This document shows, one piece after another, positions 16,576 through 24,697 of a stretch of 64,000 bases of DNA; the first letter of the stretch is position 1; every line of letters starts with the position of its first letter. The stretch comes from Mycolicibacterium arenosum (GTDB taxonomy: Bacteria; Actinomycetota; Actinomycetes; Mycobacteriales; Mycobacteriaceae). Below the pieces are notes generated by a model that was not told the DNA's origin, searched no databases, and was given only the letters and a program-made list of their open reading frames with translations. The position numbers and the translations under genes were made by a program. The DNA lies in NCBI RefSeq assembly GCF_024320865.1, contig NZ_JANDBD010000005.1, forward strand, positions 186,001 to 250,000. Reading direction: 5' to 3'.

Positions 16576-17475
16576 GTGACCAACGCCGACGACGCCCTCG
16601 CCGCGGCCGAAGCGGCCGAGGCGGAGGCCGCTGAAGCAGAGGCAGTGGTCGTCGCCGCACGGGCTCGAGCGCGAGCGCTGCGGTTGCGCAGGGAAGCCGA
16701 CGCCGCGGCCGCGAAGACCGAAGCCGCGGAGAGCGAGGCCACCGGCACCGGGGCCACCGACGTGGTGTCCTCGACGGTCTCCCTGGACAAGCCGAGCGCG
16801 ATCTCGCTGGACAAGTCGAGCGCGATCTCGCTGGATGAGTCGAGCGCGACCACCGAGGTCGACACGTCATCGGAGACGCCGGTCGTCGAGACGTCCGATG
16901 CCGATGTCGAGACGACCGATGCCGTGCCTTCGGCCGACCCCGACGTCGTCGATACGCCGATGCGACGGCGGTTTCGCCGCCGCCCGCCTGCGGCGTTGTG
17001 GAAAGTGGCCGCGACGGTCGTGTCCGCCATCGTCATCGTCGGACTGCTGGCCCTCAGTGCCGCGATGTACGTCAGCCACCGGAACGTCCAGACGCAGCAG
17101 CGGAAGTCCGCAGAGTTCGAGGCCGCGGCGCGACAGGGTGTGGTGACCCTCATGTCGCTCGATCACACCAGGGCGCAGCAGGACGTCGACCGGATCATCG
17201 CCATCACGACGGGTGACTTCAAGAAGGACTTCGAGAGCCAGGCCGCGGACATGGTCACGGTGGCCGTGCAGAACAAGGTCGTCACGACGGTCACCGTCAA
17301 CGCGATCGCCGTGCAGAAGATGACCGACGACACCGCCACCGTGGCGATCGCCGCGATCTCGACGGTGTCGAACACCGCCAGCGAGAAACAGGAACCGCGA
17401 GCGTGGCGGCTGTCGGTCGACGTGGCCCGCGACGGCGACCAGATCAAGCTTGCGAAAGTCGAGTTCGTGCCGTGA
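16576..17475 (+). CDS. Mce-associated membrane (Mam-type) protein
   Basis: A 299-aa bitopic membrane protein of the Mce-associated type. The cytoplasmic N-terminal third is highly charged: an Ala/Glu/Arg-rich coiled coil (residues 1-55), then an acidic Ser/Thr linker with three copies of an S-L-D-K-S-S-A-I octapeptide. A basic RRRFRRRPP leads into one membrane segment (about 143-165), and the outer C-terminal domain has the NTF2-like Mam pattern (RNVQTQQRKSAEFEAAARQG, then FKKDFESQA and a final WRLSVDVARDGDQIKLAKVE). Known Mam proteins stabilise or assist Mce transporters. GGAGG precedes the GTG by about 8 nt. The next gene overlaps it (GTGA). No mce gene is adjacent, so this is an orphan pair, though mceE-mceF end 13.5 kb upstream. 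Confidence 0.82.
   Translation: MTNADDALAAAEAAEAEAAEAEAVVVAARARARALRLRREADAAAAKTEAAESEATGTGATDVVSSTVSLDKPSAISLDKSSAISLDESSATTEVDTSSETPVVETSDADVETTDAVPSADPDVVDTPMRRRFRRRPPAALWKVAATVVSAIVIVGLLALSAAMYVSHRNVQTQQRKSAEFEAAARQGVVTLMSLDHTRAQQDVDRIIAITTGDFKKDFESQAADMVTVAVQNKVVTTVTVNAIAVQKMTDDTATVAIAAISTVSNTASEKQEPRAWRLSVDVARDGDQIKLAKVEFVP
16780..16851 (+). repeat. Three tandem 24-bp in-frame repeats
   Basis: Units 16780-16803, 16804-16827 and 16828-16851 each encode an octapeptide of the form S-L-D-K/E-S/P-S-A-I/T in the cytoplasmic linker of the Mam protein. Copies differ at a few bases, so expansion is not very recent, but the number could vary between strains. Confidence 0.85.
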
Positions 17476-18065
17476 CCGAAGACAACGACACTCTGACCAC
17501 CGACGTCGACGACACCGCGGCCGTCGATGAAGACACCGTGCAGAACGCGGACGAGGGAACCGCGGCAACCGGACGGTCGTCACGGCGGCTCATCCTGCCG
17601 ATCGCGCTGGCCGTCGCGCTCCTCGCCTCCGCCGCCCTGGCGGCCTGGTTCTACTTCGCGACCTACCAGCCGGATCAGAAGGTCGATCAGGCGGTCGCCG
17701 CCCGCGTCATCCAGTCCGCGTCCGATGGCGCCGTCGCGCTGCTGTCGTACACGCCGGAGACGCTGGACGAGGACTTCACGGCCGCCAAATCGAAGCTCAC
17801 CGGCGAGTTTCTGAACTACTACACGCGGTTCACGCAGGAGATCGTGACCCCGGCGGCCAAGCAGAAGTCCGTGAAGACGTTGGCCGTGGTGGTGCGCTCG
17901 GCACTGTCGAACCTGGAACCGACGAAGGCCCAAGTGCTGCTGTTCATCAACCAGCAGACGGTCAGCAAGGAGAACCCCGACGGCTCGTTCACCGCGAGCA
18001 GTGTCAAGGTCGAGTTGACCAAGGTCGGAAACGACTGGTTGATCTCGTCCTTCGACCCGGTGTAA
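17472..18065 (+). CDS. Second Mce-associated membrane (Mam-type) protein
   Basis: A 197-aa bitopic membrane protein related to the preceding one. A short acidic N-terminus is followed by one membrane segment (about residues 40-62) and an outer domain with the same order of features (VIQSASDGAVALLSYTPETL, FTAAKSKLTGEF, a long central strand and a final VELTKVGNDWLISSFDPV). The GTG at 17472 is chosen because it overlaps the previous stop (GTGA) and gives a sensible N-terminus. Tandem Mam genes are typical of mce loci and of orphan Mam pairs, so the two products probably act together at the membrane with an Mce complex. Confidence 0.85.
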   Translation: MTEDNDTLTTDVDDTAAVDEDTVQNADEGTAATGRSSRRLILPIALAVALLASAALAAWFYFATYQPDQKVDQAVAARVIQSASDGAVALLSYTPETLDEDFTAAKSKLTGEFLNYYTRFTQEIVTPAAKQKSVKTLAVVVRSALSNLEPTKAQVLLFINQQTVSKENPDGSFTASSVKVELTKVGNDWLISSFDPV

Positions 18066-18083
18066 ACCCCCTTCGCACCCGTC

Positions 18084-19100
18084 ATGCCCCGCACACCCAA
18101 GCGCGCCGACCTGGTGCTGTCGGGCGGTGGTGTGAAGGGCGTCGGGTTGGTCGGCGCGGTTGTCGCGCTGATGGACGCCGGCTACGCCGTGCAGCGGGTC
18201 TCGGGGACCTCGGCCGGGTCCATCGTGGGTGCCGTCGTCGCGGCTGCAGCGCAGTCGGGCAAGCTCACCGGATCCGACGTCAAAGAGCTTGCGCTGCAGC
18301 TCGACTACCGCAGGTTCACCGATCCCGGCACGCTGGAGCGGGTACCTCTCCTCGGACCGTCGCTGGCCCTCGTCAGGGGCAACGGCATCTACCGGGGTGA
18401 CTACGCCCGCGACTGGGTGCACGACCAACTGCGAGGCCTCGGTGTCACGACGTTCGGCGACCTCGCGATCGACGACGACGAGTTGCCGCCCGAACAGCGG
18501 TACCGCCTGGTGGTCACGGTCTCCGACGTCACCACGGGTCAATTGGTCCGGCTGCCATGGGATTACCGTCGGGTGTACGGGCTCGACCCCGACGAGCAGT
18601 CGGTCGCCGACGCCGTGCGCGCCTCGATGTCGATACCGTTCTTCTTCCGTCCGGTGACGTTGACCAGCGCCGCGGGGCTCACCTCCACGCTGATGGACGG
18701 CGGGCTGCTGTCGAACTTCCCGATCGACTCACTGGACCGTCGCGACGGCGGCGCACCCCGGTGGCCGAGTTTCGGCGTCACGGTCCTGCCGAACCTGCCG
18801 CAGGGCAACGACAGGTTGATCCCGGCCCTCGACGCGCTGCGGTGGCTCGGTCCGCCGCGTGTGCTCGAGGACGTCATCACGACGGTGCTGGTGGGTCGGG
18901 ATCAGGCCTACCTCAGTCAGCCGTGGGTCAGTGCCCGCACCATCCGGGTCGACTCCACCGACGTCGGATTCCTCGACTTCGACATCTCCGATGCCGACGT
19001 CGAGGCGCTCTACGCGAAGGGGTACGCCGCGGGCCGAGACTTCCTGTCGACGTGGAACTGGGCGGCGTATCGGCGCCGGTTCCGTTCGGCGGGAACGTGA
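18084..19100 (+). CDS. Patatin-like phospholipase / acyl hydrolase
   Basis: A 338-aa patatin-domain lipid acyl hydrolase with the full catalytic set: oxyanion loop SGGGVKG (about residues 14-20), nucleophile elbow GTSAGS (about 41-46) and dyad Asp in MDGGLLSNFP (about 213-222). There is no signal peptide, so it should act in the cytoplasm or on the inner membrane face. It begins 18 bp after the second Mam gene and overlaps the next gene (GTGA), so Mam, Mam, patatin and IspD-like genes form one transcription unit. A role in turning over lipid brought in by the Mce system is a reasonable guess but unproven. Confidence 0.9.
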   Translation: MPRTPKRADLVLSGGGVKGVGLVGAVVALMDAGYAVQRVSGTSAGSIVGAVVAAAAQSGKLTGSDVKELALQLDYRRFTDPGTLERVPLLGPSLALVRGNGIYRGDYARDWVHDQLRGLGVTTFGDLAIDDDELPPEQRYRLVVTVSDVTTGQLVRLPWDYRRVYGLDPDEQSVADAVRASMSIPFFFRPVTLTSAAGLTSTLMDGGLLSNFPIDSLDRRDGGAPRWPSFGVTVLPNLPQGNDRLIPALDALRWLGPPRVLEDVITTVLVGRDQAYLSQPWVSARTIRVDSTDVGFLDFDISDADVEALYAKGYAAGRDFLSTWNWAAYRRRFRSAGT

Positions 19101-19759
19101 CCGAGCGCTCGGCACCGGAACTCTCCGCGGTCCTTCCCCTGTCGCTCGAACTGAACCCGGAGTCGGCCTGCGTGCCGATCGCCGGACAGGCGTCGGTGGT
19201 GCGTGCGCTGGGTGCGCTGCACCGAGTGGTCGCGTCCCGCATCGTGGTGGCCGTCGCCGAGCCCTTCCGGGCGGCTGTCACCGAACTCGTCGGTTCGTTG
19301 TGCGTCGTCATCCCCGTCGATCCGGCGGGCGATTGGCGCGCGTCGACCCGTGCGGGGCTGGATTATCTTGCTGCGCAGTCGCTCTCGCCCGTTCTCCTGC
19401 ACGACTGGCGGCATCCCCTCGTCCCTCCCGACGTGACCGACCGCGTCGTCGCGGAGCTGACGGCCGGTCACCGGGTCGTGGTACCGGTGACGGCGGTGAC
19501 CGACAGCGTCAAGGAGGTCGACGCCGACGGCGCGGTGATCGCGACCGTCGACCGCTCGACGCTACGCAACGTTCAGTACCCGCGCGGTTTCGCCGCAGCG
19601 ACGCTGGCCGACCTCCTGACCCGCGGCGCGGACCCCGTCGCGGCCGCTCTGGACGCCGGCGAGTCCGTCGTGACGGTCGACGGTCACGCAGACGCGGGTC
19701 GCTTCACCCTACCCGCCGACGCCGCACTGCTGGAGGCGATCATCACCAGCCGTCGGTGA
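19097..19759 (+). CDS. Degenerate IspD-like nucleotidyltransferase-fold protein
   Basis: A 220-aa protein with clear partial similarity to IspD (MEP cytidylyltransferase): LLHDWRHPLVPPDVTDRVV matches the IspD H-D-A-A-R-P-L-V segment, VVPVTAVTDSVKEVD its substrate loop and RNVQYPRGFAAATL its V-Q-T-P-Q-G-F segment. The N-terminal CTP-binding loop A-A-G-x-G-x-R with its Lys is lost, replaced by LPLSLELNPESACVPIAGQ, so normal cytidylyltransferase activity is doubtful. The GTG overlaps the patatin stop. Its end overlaps by 17 bp the end of an intact IspD-type gene on the other strand, suggesting an ancient inverted duplication or a partner relationship. Confidence 0.72.
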   Translation: MTERSAPELSAVLPLSLELNPESACVPIAGQASVVRALGALHRVVASRIVVAVAEPFRAAVTELVGSLCVVIPVDPAGDWRASTRAGLDYLAAQSLSPVLLHDWRHPLVPPDVTDRVVAELTAGHRVVVPVTAVTDSVKEVDADGAVIATVDRSTLRNVQYPRGFAAATLADLLTRGADPVAAALDAGESVVTVDGHADAGRFTLPADAALLEAIITSRR

Positions 19760-20456
19760 CGCGGCCGCTCAGCAGCCGGTCGGCGACCAGCACGTCGGGG
19801 GCGAACGTCACCTTGAAATTGGCTGCCGCGCCGTCGAAGACGTGAACGGCGATATCGGCGAAGCGCTCGATGCACGATGCGGTGTCGGTGCCCTCGAAAC
19901 CCGCAGCGTCGGCTGCGCGGTAGGCGTGCAGCAGCGGGCGCGCGAGAAACGCCTGCGGGGTCTGCACGCGCACCAGCGGACCGGCTGCGGTGAGGCCGTC
20001 GGCGGTGACGCGCATGGCGTCGTACGCCGGGACGCCGGGAATCGCGCCGCCGTGGGCGCGGGCCGTCGCCAGCGCGGTGCTCATCAACCCGGAATCGGCC
20101 AGCGGGCGGGCGGCGTCGTGGATCAAGACGACGTCAACGGAACCGGAGTCGACGGCGTCGGCCAGATACTGCAGCAGGTTCCATTCGGAGCCGTGCCTGG
20201 TCTCGCCACCCTCGACGAATTCGATTGCGGTCGAGGGCAACTCGGTGGAGAGCGTACCGGCGATGAGATCGAGCTCGCCGCGCCGGTACACCACGACGGT
20301 GCGGTCGATGTCGGGTGTGCGCGCCACCGCCTCGACCGACCAGGACACCATGCTGCGGCCCGCCAACCGGAGGTAGGCCTTGTTGCCGTCCGCGCCGACG
20401 CGGGTCCCCATCCCGGCGGCGAGCACCACGCCGACGGCACCGGCCCGATCGCTCAT
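19743..20456 (-). CDS. IspD-type 2-C-methyl-D-erythritol 4-phosphate cytidylyltransferase
   Basis: A 237-aa IspD-family enzyme that should join CTP and MEP in the non-mevalonate isoprenoid pathway. Conserved features: the CTP loop LAAGMGTRVGADGNKAYL with Arg and Lys, HDAARPLAD, VQTPQAF, and the C-terminal Lys in ANFKVTFAPDVL. The segment that often reads D-T-I/M-K is YDAMRV, so one substrate residue differs. The neighbourhood is not that of the housekeeping mycobacterial ispD-ispF pair, so this may be a paralogue. The ATG at 20456 is preferred over a GTG three codons upstream. Confidence 0.82.
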   Translation of the reverse strand: MSDRAGAVGVVLAAGMGTRVGADGNKAYLRLAGRSMVSWSVEAVARTPDIDRTVVVYRRGELDLIAGTLSTELPSTAIEFVEGGETRHGSEWNLLQYLADAVDSGSVDVVLIHDAARPLADSGLMSTALATARAHGGAIPGVPAYDAMRVTADGLTAAGPLVRVQTPQAFLARPLLHAYRAADAAGFEGTDTASCIERFADIAVHVFDGAAANFKVTFAPDVLVADRLLSGRVTDGW

Positions 20457-20548
20457 GGCGTTCACGCTAGCGCGCGGCGCCGCCGAACCGAGCCGGACGC
20501 GGGTCGCGGCCGGGGCGCCCCCTCAACGCCCCGGCCGCGCGCAAGGCG

Positions 20549-20665
20549 TCAGTCTTCGACGTGACGCTCGTAGTCCCACTCCTCCAGACGGCTCTGCACC
20601 TGGAAGACCGTGATCGCGGTCAGCACCGCGACGGCGGTCAGCACCGCCGCGATCAGGCCGCTCAC
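20549..20665 (-). CDS. Possible very small membrane protein
   Basis: A GTG-initiated reading frame of 38 aa with one strongly hydrophobic helix (LIAAVLTAVAVLTAITVFQV) followed by a charged tail (LEEWDYERHVED). The tail and composition look like genuine single-pass small proteins, and the frame lies in an otherwise empty 350-bp gap between ispD-like and ltrA-like genes. There is no convincing Shine-Dalgarno site. The rest of the gap (20466-20548 and 20666-20806) shows nothing else I can name apart from the ltrA-like leader. Confidence 0.4.
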   Translation of the reverse strand: MSGLIAAVLTAVAVLTAITVFQVQSRLEEWDYERHVED

Positions 20666-20806
20666 GGGCGGGTCCCGATGGAAGCGAAGTTCGTCATGAA
20701 CCGATGGTCCATCCGCGCTGCGCAGAGCACACGCGTAGCGCACTACCTGCTTCAGCGGGCGATTACGCGACCCGGTACCGTCACCGCGGCTGGAGGGAGT
20801 AGGAAC

Positions 20807-22087
20807 ATGAGCGATCCCGGAGATGGCGCCGGCCGTCCGCCGACCGGTGTCACAGCGCATCGTCTGACGCCGATGACGGGCCGGGACCCCGACGAGCACC
20901 ATCGTGCCGCCACCCCGCTGGAGCTGTTGTTCGACCTGACCTTCGTCGTGGCGTTCGGGATCGCCGCGTCCGAACTGGCGCACGCACTGGCCGCCGGGCA
21001 CGTCGGCGTCGGGGTGACCGCCTTCCTGTTCGCGACCTTCGCGGTGTGCTGGGCCTGGATCAACTTCACCTGGTTCTCCTCGGCCTACGACACCGACGAC
21101 TGGATCTACCGACTCGCGACCATGGTGCAGATGGTCGGCGTGGTGATCCTCGCGCTCGGCATACCGGAGTTCTTCGCGTCGATCGAACACGGTGAGCGGC
21201 TGCACAACGAGGTCGTCGTCGCCGGCTACGTCGTCATGCGAATCGCGTTGGTGGGGCAGTGGTTACGCGCGGCGAAACAGGATCCCCAGCACCGGTCGGC
21301 GGCTCTGACGTACGCAGGAGTCATCACGGTCCTGCAGATCGGGTGGATTGCGACGATCTTCCTGCCGCTGACGGTGGTCCCCGGACTGATCGCCTTCGCC
21401 GTGCTCGCCGTCCTCGAGATGCTGGGGCCGTGGCTGGCCGAGCGGCGGAACGTGGTCACGCCGTGGCACGCGCACCACATCGCCGAACGGTACGGACTGC
21501 TCGCGATCATCGCGCTCGGTGAAGGCGTGGTGGGCACGGTGGCGTCCCTGACCGCGGTTGTCCAGGAGCACGGCTGGACCACCGACGCCGTCTTCCTGGT
21601 CGTCGCCGGAACCGGGCTGACCTTCGCCCTGTGGTGGGTCTACTTCGCCGTGCCCGCAGCCGACCTGCTGCACGCGCGCCGAGAGCGGTCGTTCGCCTTC
21701 GGCTATGTGCACATTCCGCTGTTCGCCGCGATCGTCGCCACCGGTGCCGGCCTGCACACGGCGGCCTACTACGTCGAGGGGCATTCGGACATCGGTTCGA
21801 TCGGCACGGTGTTCTCGGTGGTGATTCCGATCGGGGTCTTCGTCGCGCTGGTCTACGTCGTCTACGCGCTCATGGTGAAGACGTGGGATGCCTTCCACCT
21901 GGTGCTGCTCGCGCTGACCGGCGCGGTTCTCGTCGGGGCGGTGGTGGCCGCCGCCGCGGGCGTGCCGATGGCGGTCTGCCTGCTCATCGCGACGGCGGCC
22001 CCGGTGGTCAGCGTCGTCGGCTTCGAATGGATCGGGCACCGGCACGCCGCCGCCGCCATCGAGGCCCGCCTGTCCGACGCGCACTGA
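20807..22087 (+). CDS. LtrA-family (low temperature requirement) membrane protein
   Basis: A 426-aa polytopic membrane protein of the LtrA / bacterial low-temperature-requirement A family. The N-terminus carries the family signature TPLELLFDLTFVVAFGIAA; W-x-W-x-N-F-T-W-F-x-S-x-Y-D-T-D-D follows, and the central ERYGLLAIIALGEGVVGT is also typical. About eleven to twelve hydrophobic segments can be counted. The ATG is chosen because GGAGGGAG lies upstream and the signature begins soon after. The molecular function of LtrA proteins is not established. It stands alone. Confidence 0.88.
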   Translation: MSDPGDGAGRPPTGVTAHRLTPMTGRDPDEHHRAATPLELLFDLTFVVAFGIAASELAHALAAGHVGVGVTAFLFATFAVCWAWINFTWFSSAYDTDDWIYRLATMVQMVGVVILALGIPEFFASIEHGERLHNEVVVAGYVVMRIALVGQWLRAAKQDPQHRSAALTYAGVITVLQIGWIATIFLPLTVVPGLIAFAVLAVLEMLGPWLAERRNVVTPWHAHHIAERYGLLAIIALGEGVVGTVASLTAVVQEHGWTTDAVFLVVAGTGLTFALWWVYFAVPAADLLHARRERSFAFGYVHIPLFAAIVATGAGLHTAAYYVEGHSDIGSIGTVFSVVIPIGVFVALVYVVYALMVKTWDAFHLVLLALTGAVLVGAVVAAAAGVPMAVCLLIATAAPVVSVVGFEWIGHRHAAAAIEARLSDAH

Positions 22088-22119
22088 TTCGGCGCCTGCT
22101 CGCAGGGTATGCCGACGTC

Positions 22120-22539
22120 ATGCCCAAGACCGGAAAAGGCGGCCGAGCCAAGAAGTCCGAGTTGCCGAGCACGTTGCGCAAGTCACCGCCGAAAGCGCAG
22201 CGCACCTTCGCCAAGGCCCACGACGCGGCCGAGGAGCAGTACGGCGATCCGGAGCGCGCCCACCGAGTCGCGTTCAGCGCCGTCAAGCACAGCTTCGAGA
22301 AGGTCGGCGATCACTGGGAACCCAAGGACGAGAAGGGCCCCTCCGACGAGCGCGCTGAGATCGGCGGGCTCAGCGGCAGGGGCGACTCGGAGGAGGGCGT
22401 CGACGCCAACGCGACCAAGAAGCACCTGATGGACCTCGCTCGCCGTCTCGACGTCGCGGGTCGATCGTCGATGAGCAAGGCCGAGCTGGTGGACGCGATC
22501 AAGAAGGCCAACCGCAGGGAGACCGCGCGGCGGCGTTAG
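22120..22539 (+). CDS. ChaB-family protein with C-terminal SAP/Rho-N-like helix pair
   Basis: A 139-aa basic protein. Residues about 14-65 match the ChaB fold (SELPSTLRKSPPKAQRTFAK, then AHDAAEEQYGDPERAHRVAFSAVKHSFEKVGDHW). The C-terminal 40 residues (KKHLMDLARRLDVAGRSSMSKAELVDAIKKAN) look like a small SAP or Rho-N-like nucleic-acid-binding module. ChaB was first linked to cation transport regulation in E. coli, but in actinobacteria it is usually an uncharacterised stress-associated protein. A TATGCC box 6 nt before the ATG may give a leaderless message. The end overlaps the MFS gene end by 4 bp. Confidence 0.85.
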   Translation: MPKTGKGGRAKKSELPSTLRKSPPKAQRTFAKAHDAAEEQYGDPERAHRVAFSAVKHSFEKVGDHWEPKDEKGPSDERAEIGGLSGRGDSEEGVDANATKKHLMDLARRLDVAGRSSMSKAELVDAIKKANRRETARRR

Positions 22540-23816
22540 CGGTTCTCGAAGAACTCCAGCAGTGAGCGCTCCTCGTCGGTCTGCGGGGCGGCCCGCATCG
22601 ACTTCAGCGCCTTGCGCCGGGTGATCACGATGCCGACGATCGCGAACACCCAGATCACGTACTGCACCGTCCACGCCACGCGGAACGACTCGAACGAGAA
22701 CCCGCCCGCCGCATCGAGAATCAGCCCCATCGCCTGCATGACGAGCAGCGAGGCGATGAAGCCGCCCATGTTGACCATGCCCTGCGCGGTGCCCAGCGTC
22801 GCACTGGGATTGAACGTGCGGGCGAAGTCGAATCCGACCATCGACCCCGGCCCGCCGACCGATATCACCAGGATGAGCACCAGCAGCAGCCACAGGGGCG
22901 CCCGATCGGGGAGCGCCAGCACCACCGACCAGGCCAGCGCGTTGCTCACGATGATGCCCAGCACGATCCAGGACCGCCGGTGCGGATAACGTCCGGTCAC
23001 CAGGCCGATCAGGATGCCCGACGAGATCGCGGCGACCACCGATGCCGTGAGGAGACCGCCGGTGACCGCCGTCGACAGTCCCTGTGCCACGGTCAGATAC
23101 GGCACACCCCACATCAGCGCGAACACCGTGACCGAGAACTGCGTGCCCATGTGGGTGAAGAAGCCGAGTCGGGTTCCCGGTCGCAACCACACCGTCTTGA
23201 CGCTGGCGAGCGTCGCCCGTATCGACATCGTCTCGGCCGCGACGACGCGGCCGCTCGGGGTGTCCTTGACCACGATCAGCGCGAGCACCGCGCCGAGTGC
23301 GCCGAGCGCCGCGACGGACAGGTAGGCGCGCGCCCAGCCGGTCCCCGTCAGCAGCGCGAGGAACGGGATCGCCGAGAGCACCTGCCCGAGTTGGCCGCAG
23401 ATGCCGGTGAGCTGCGTCAGCAGCGGCACCCGTCTCGGAGCGAACCAGTGCGGCACCAGGCGCAGCACCGAGATGAAGGTGACGGCATCGCCGAGCCCGA
23501 CCACGGCGCGCGCCCCGATGGCCAGGGGGAGGGACGTCGTGAGGGCGAGCGCGAACTGGCCGGTCGCCATCAGCAGTGCGCCCGCGACGATCAGTGTGCG
23601 TGACCCGAACCGGTCGAGCAGGACGCCCGCGGGGACCTGAGCGGCTGCGTACACGACCACCTGCAGAACCACGAACGTGGAGAGCACACTCGGGGTCGCA
23701 GCGAACCTGTCCGCGGCGTTGAGGCCGGAGACGCCGAGCGTCGTGCGATCCAGAACGGCGACGATGTAGGCCAGTAGCCCCGTCGCCCAGATGATCCACG
23801 CGCGCACTTGACGCAT
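22536..23816 (-). CDS. Major facilitator superfamily transporter
   Basis: A 426-aa MFS permease with twelve predicted membrane helices. The loop 2-3 signature is LLDRFGSRTLIVAGALLMATG, the second domain begins around residue 205, and a charged cytoplasmic tail follows the last helix. TAGGAGAGC precedes the ATG at 23816. It is divergent from the MerR regulator, so that regulator may control it. The substrate and direction of transport are not evident; the nitrate/sialate-like symmetrical subfamily gives no clear clue. Confidence 0.88.
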   Translation of the reverse strand: MRQVRAWIIWATGLLAYIVAVLDRTTLGVSGLNAADRFAATPSVLSTFVVLQVVVYAAAQVPAGVLLDRFGSRTLIVAGALLMATGQFALALTTSLPLAIGARAVVGLGDAVTFISVLRLVPHWFAPRRVPLLTQLTGICGQLGQVLSAIPFLALLTGTGWARAYLSVAALGALGAVLALIVVKDTPSGRVVAAETMSIRATLASVKTVWLRPGTRLGFFTHMGTQFSVTVFALMWGVPYLTVAQGLSTAVTGGLLTASVVAAISSGILIGLVTGRYPHRRSWIVLGIIVSNALAWSVVLALPDRAPLWLLLVLILVISVGGPGSMVGFDFARTFNPSATLGTAQGMVNMGGFIASLLVMQAMGLILDAAGGFSFESFRVAWTVQYVIWVFAIVGIVITRRKALKSMRAAPQTDEERSLLEFFENR

Positions 23817-23962
23817 GCTCTCCTACGGATAGGCTCCAGCGCTAATCGATTACGGGTCCGTGTTGTTCTCGCAAACATCCGCTACGGGTTACAGTAAGCA
23901 TCGTGCCCAGTAGCGAGAACTGCCTTCCCGCATCCTGACCATAAGTTAGGTTATAAATCTAG
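23817..23962. promoter_or_regulatory. Divergent MFS/MerR intergenic region with palindromes
   Basis: A perfect 10-bp palindrome TAATCGATTA lies at 23843-23852. Near the MerR gene ATAA-N6-TTAT overlaps an AT-rich -10 (TATAAA, 23952-23957), which places the transcript start close to the TTG codon at 23963. Confidence 0.35.
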
Positions 23963-24694
23963 TTGGCTGACTACCGGTTGAGCGAACTGGCCACCGCGTC
24001 CGGAGTGAGCGCCCGCAACGTCAGGGCGTATCGCGAACGCGGCTTGCTGGATCCGCCGCGGCGCGAGGGGCGCGCCGCCTTCTACGACGACCACCACCTG
24101 GCTCAGCTCAGGACGATCAACGAGCTGCTGGGCAAGGGTTACACCTCGGCGCACATCCTCGAGTTCTTCGAGTCCATGCGTCGAGGCCACAATCTGGCCG
24201 ACATCCTCGGCCTCCAGCAGGCTCTCTTCGGTGAGACCGTGCACCCGAGGGAGCGCGACGGCACGGGCAATGTGGACCCGACCGATGCCGACGTACGCCG
24301 ACTCGTGGACAGGGGCCTCGCGCAGGAGGACGGCGGCGAACTGCAGTGGCGGGACGCCAGAACCGCGGACATCCTCGCCGGCGTCGAGGACCCGCGCGAT
24401 TACCTGAAGACGATGCTGCGGGTGTCGGACGGCACCGCCGCGCTGCTCGACGACGTGGCCGTGGCGGTGGTCGACGCGCTCCGCGCCGGTGTCGTGGAGC
24501 GTTTCGGGCCGAAGTACGTGCCGATGCCGGACGACATGGCCGAGTTGGAACAGATGGTGCGGGACTACCGGAAGCTGGCGACCAGGGTGATCGCCGTCCA
24601 TCTCAACACGTCGCTGCGTAGGCGGCTGGTGCAGGCGATGTCCGATTACACAACCGACATCATCGCGAGCGAGGACGACGCGGCGTCGCTGTGA
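23963..24694 (+). CDS. MerR-family transcriptional regulator
   Basis: A 243-aa regulator with an N-terminal MerR winged helix-turn-helix (YRLSELATASGVSARNVRAY, then RERGLLDPPRREGRAAFYDDHHLAQLR, residues 4-55), followed by a coiled region and an effector domain of about 130 residues without metal-binding Cys, so it is not a metal-sensing MerR. The TTG start has no Shine-Dalgarno site but lies 5 nt after TATAAA, consistent with leaderless translation. It is divergent from the MFS gene and convergent, 3 bp apart, with the polyamine-type ABC operon. The target is more likely the MFS gene or itself. Confidence 0.88.
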   Translation: MADYRLSELATASGVSARNVRAYRERGLLDPPRREGRAAFYDDHHLAQLRTINELLGKGYTSAHILEFFESMRRGHNLADILGLQQALFGETVHPRERDGTGNVDPTDADVRRLVDRGLAQEDGGELQWRDARTADILAGVEDPRDYLKTMLRVSDGTAALLDDVAVAVVDALRAGVVERFGPKYVPMPDDMAELEQMVRDYRKLATRVIAVHLNTSLRRRLVQAMSDYTTDIIASEDDAASL

Positions 24695-24697
24695 GCG

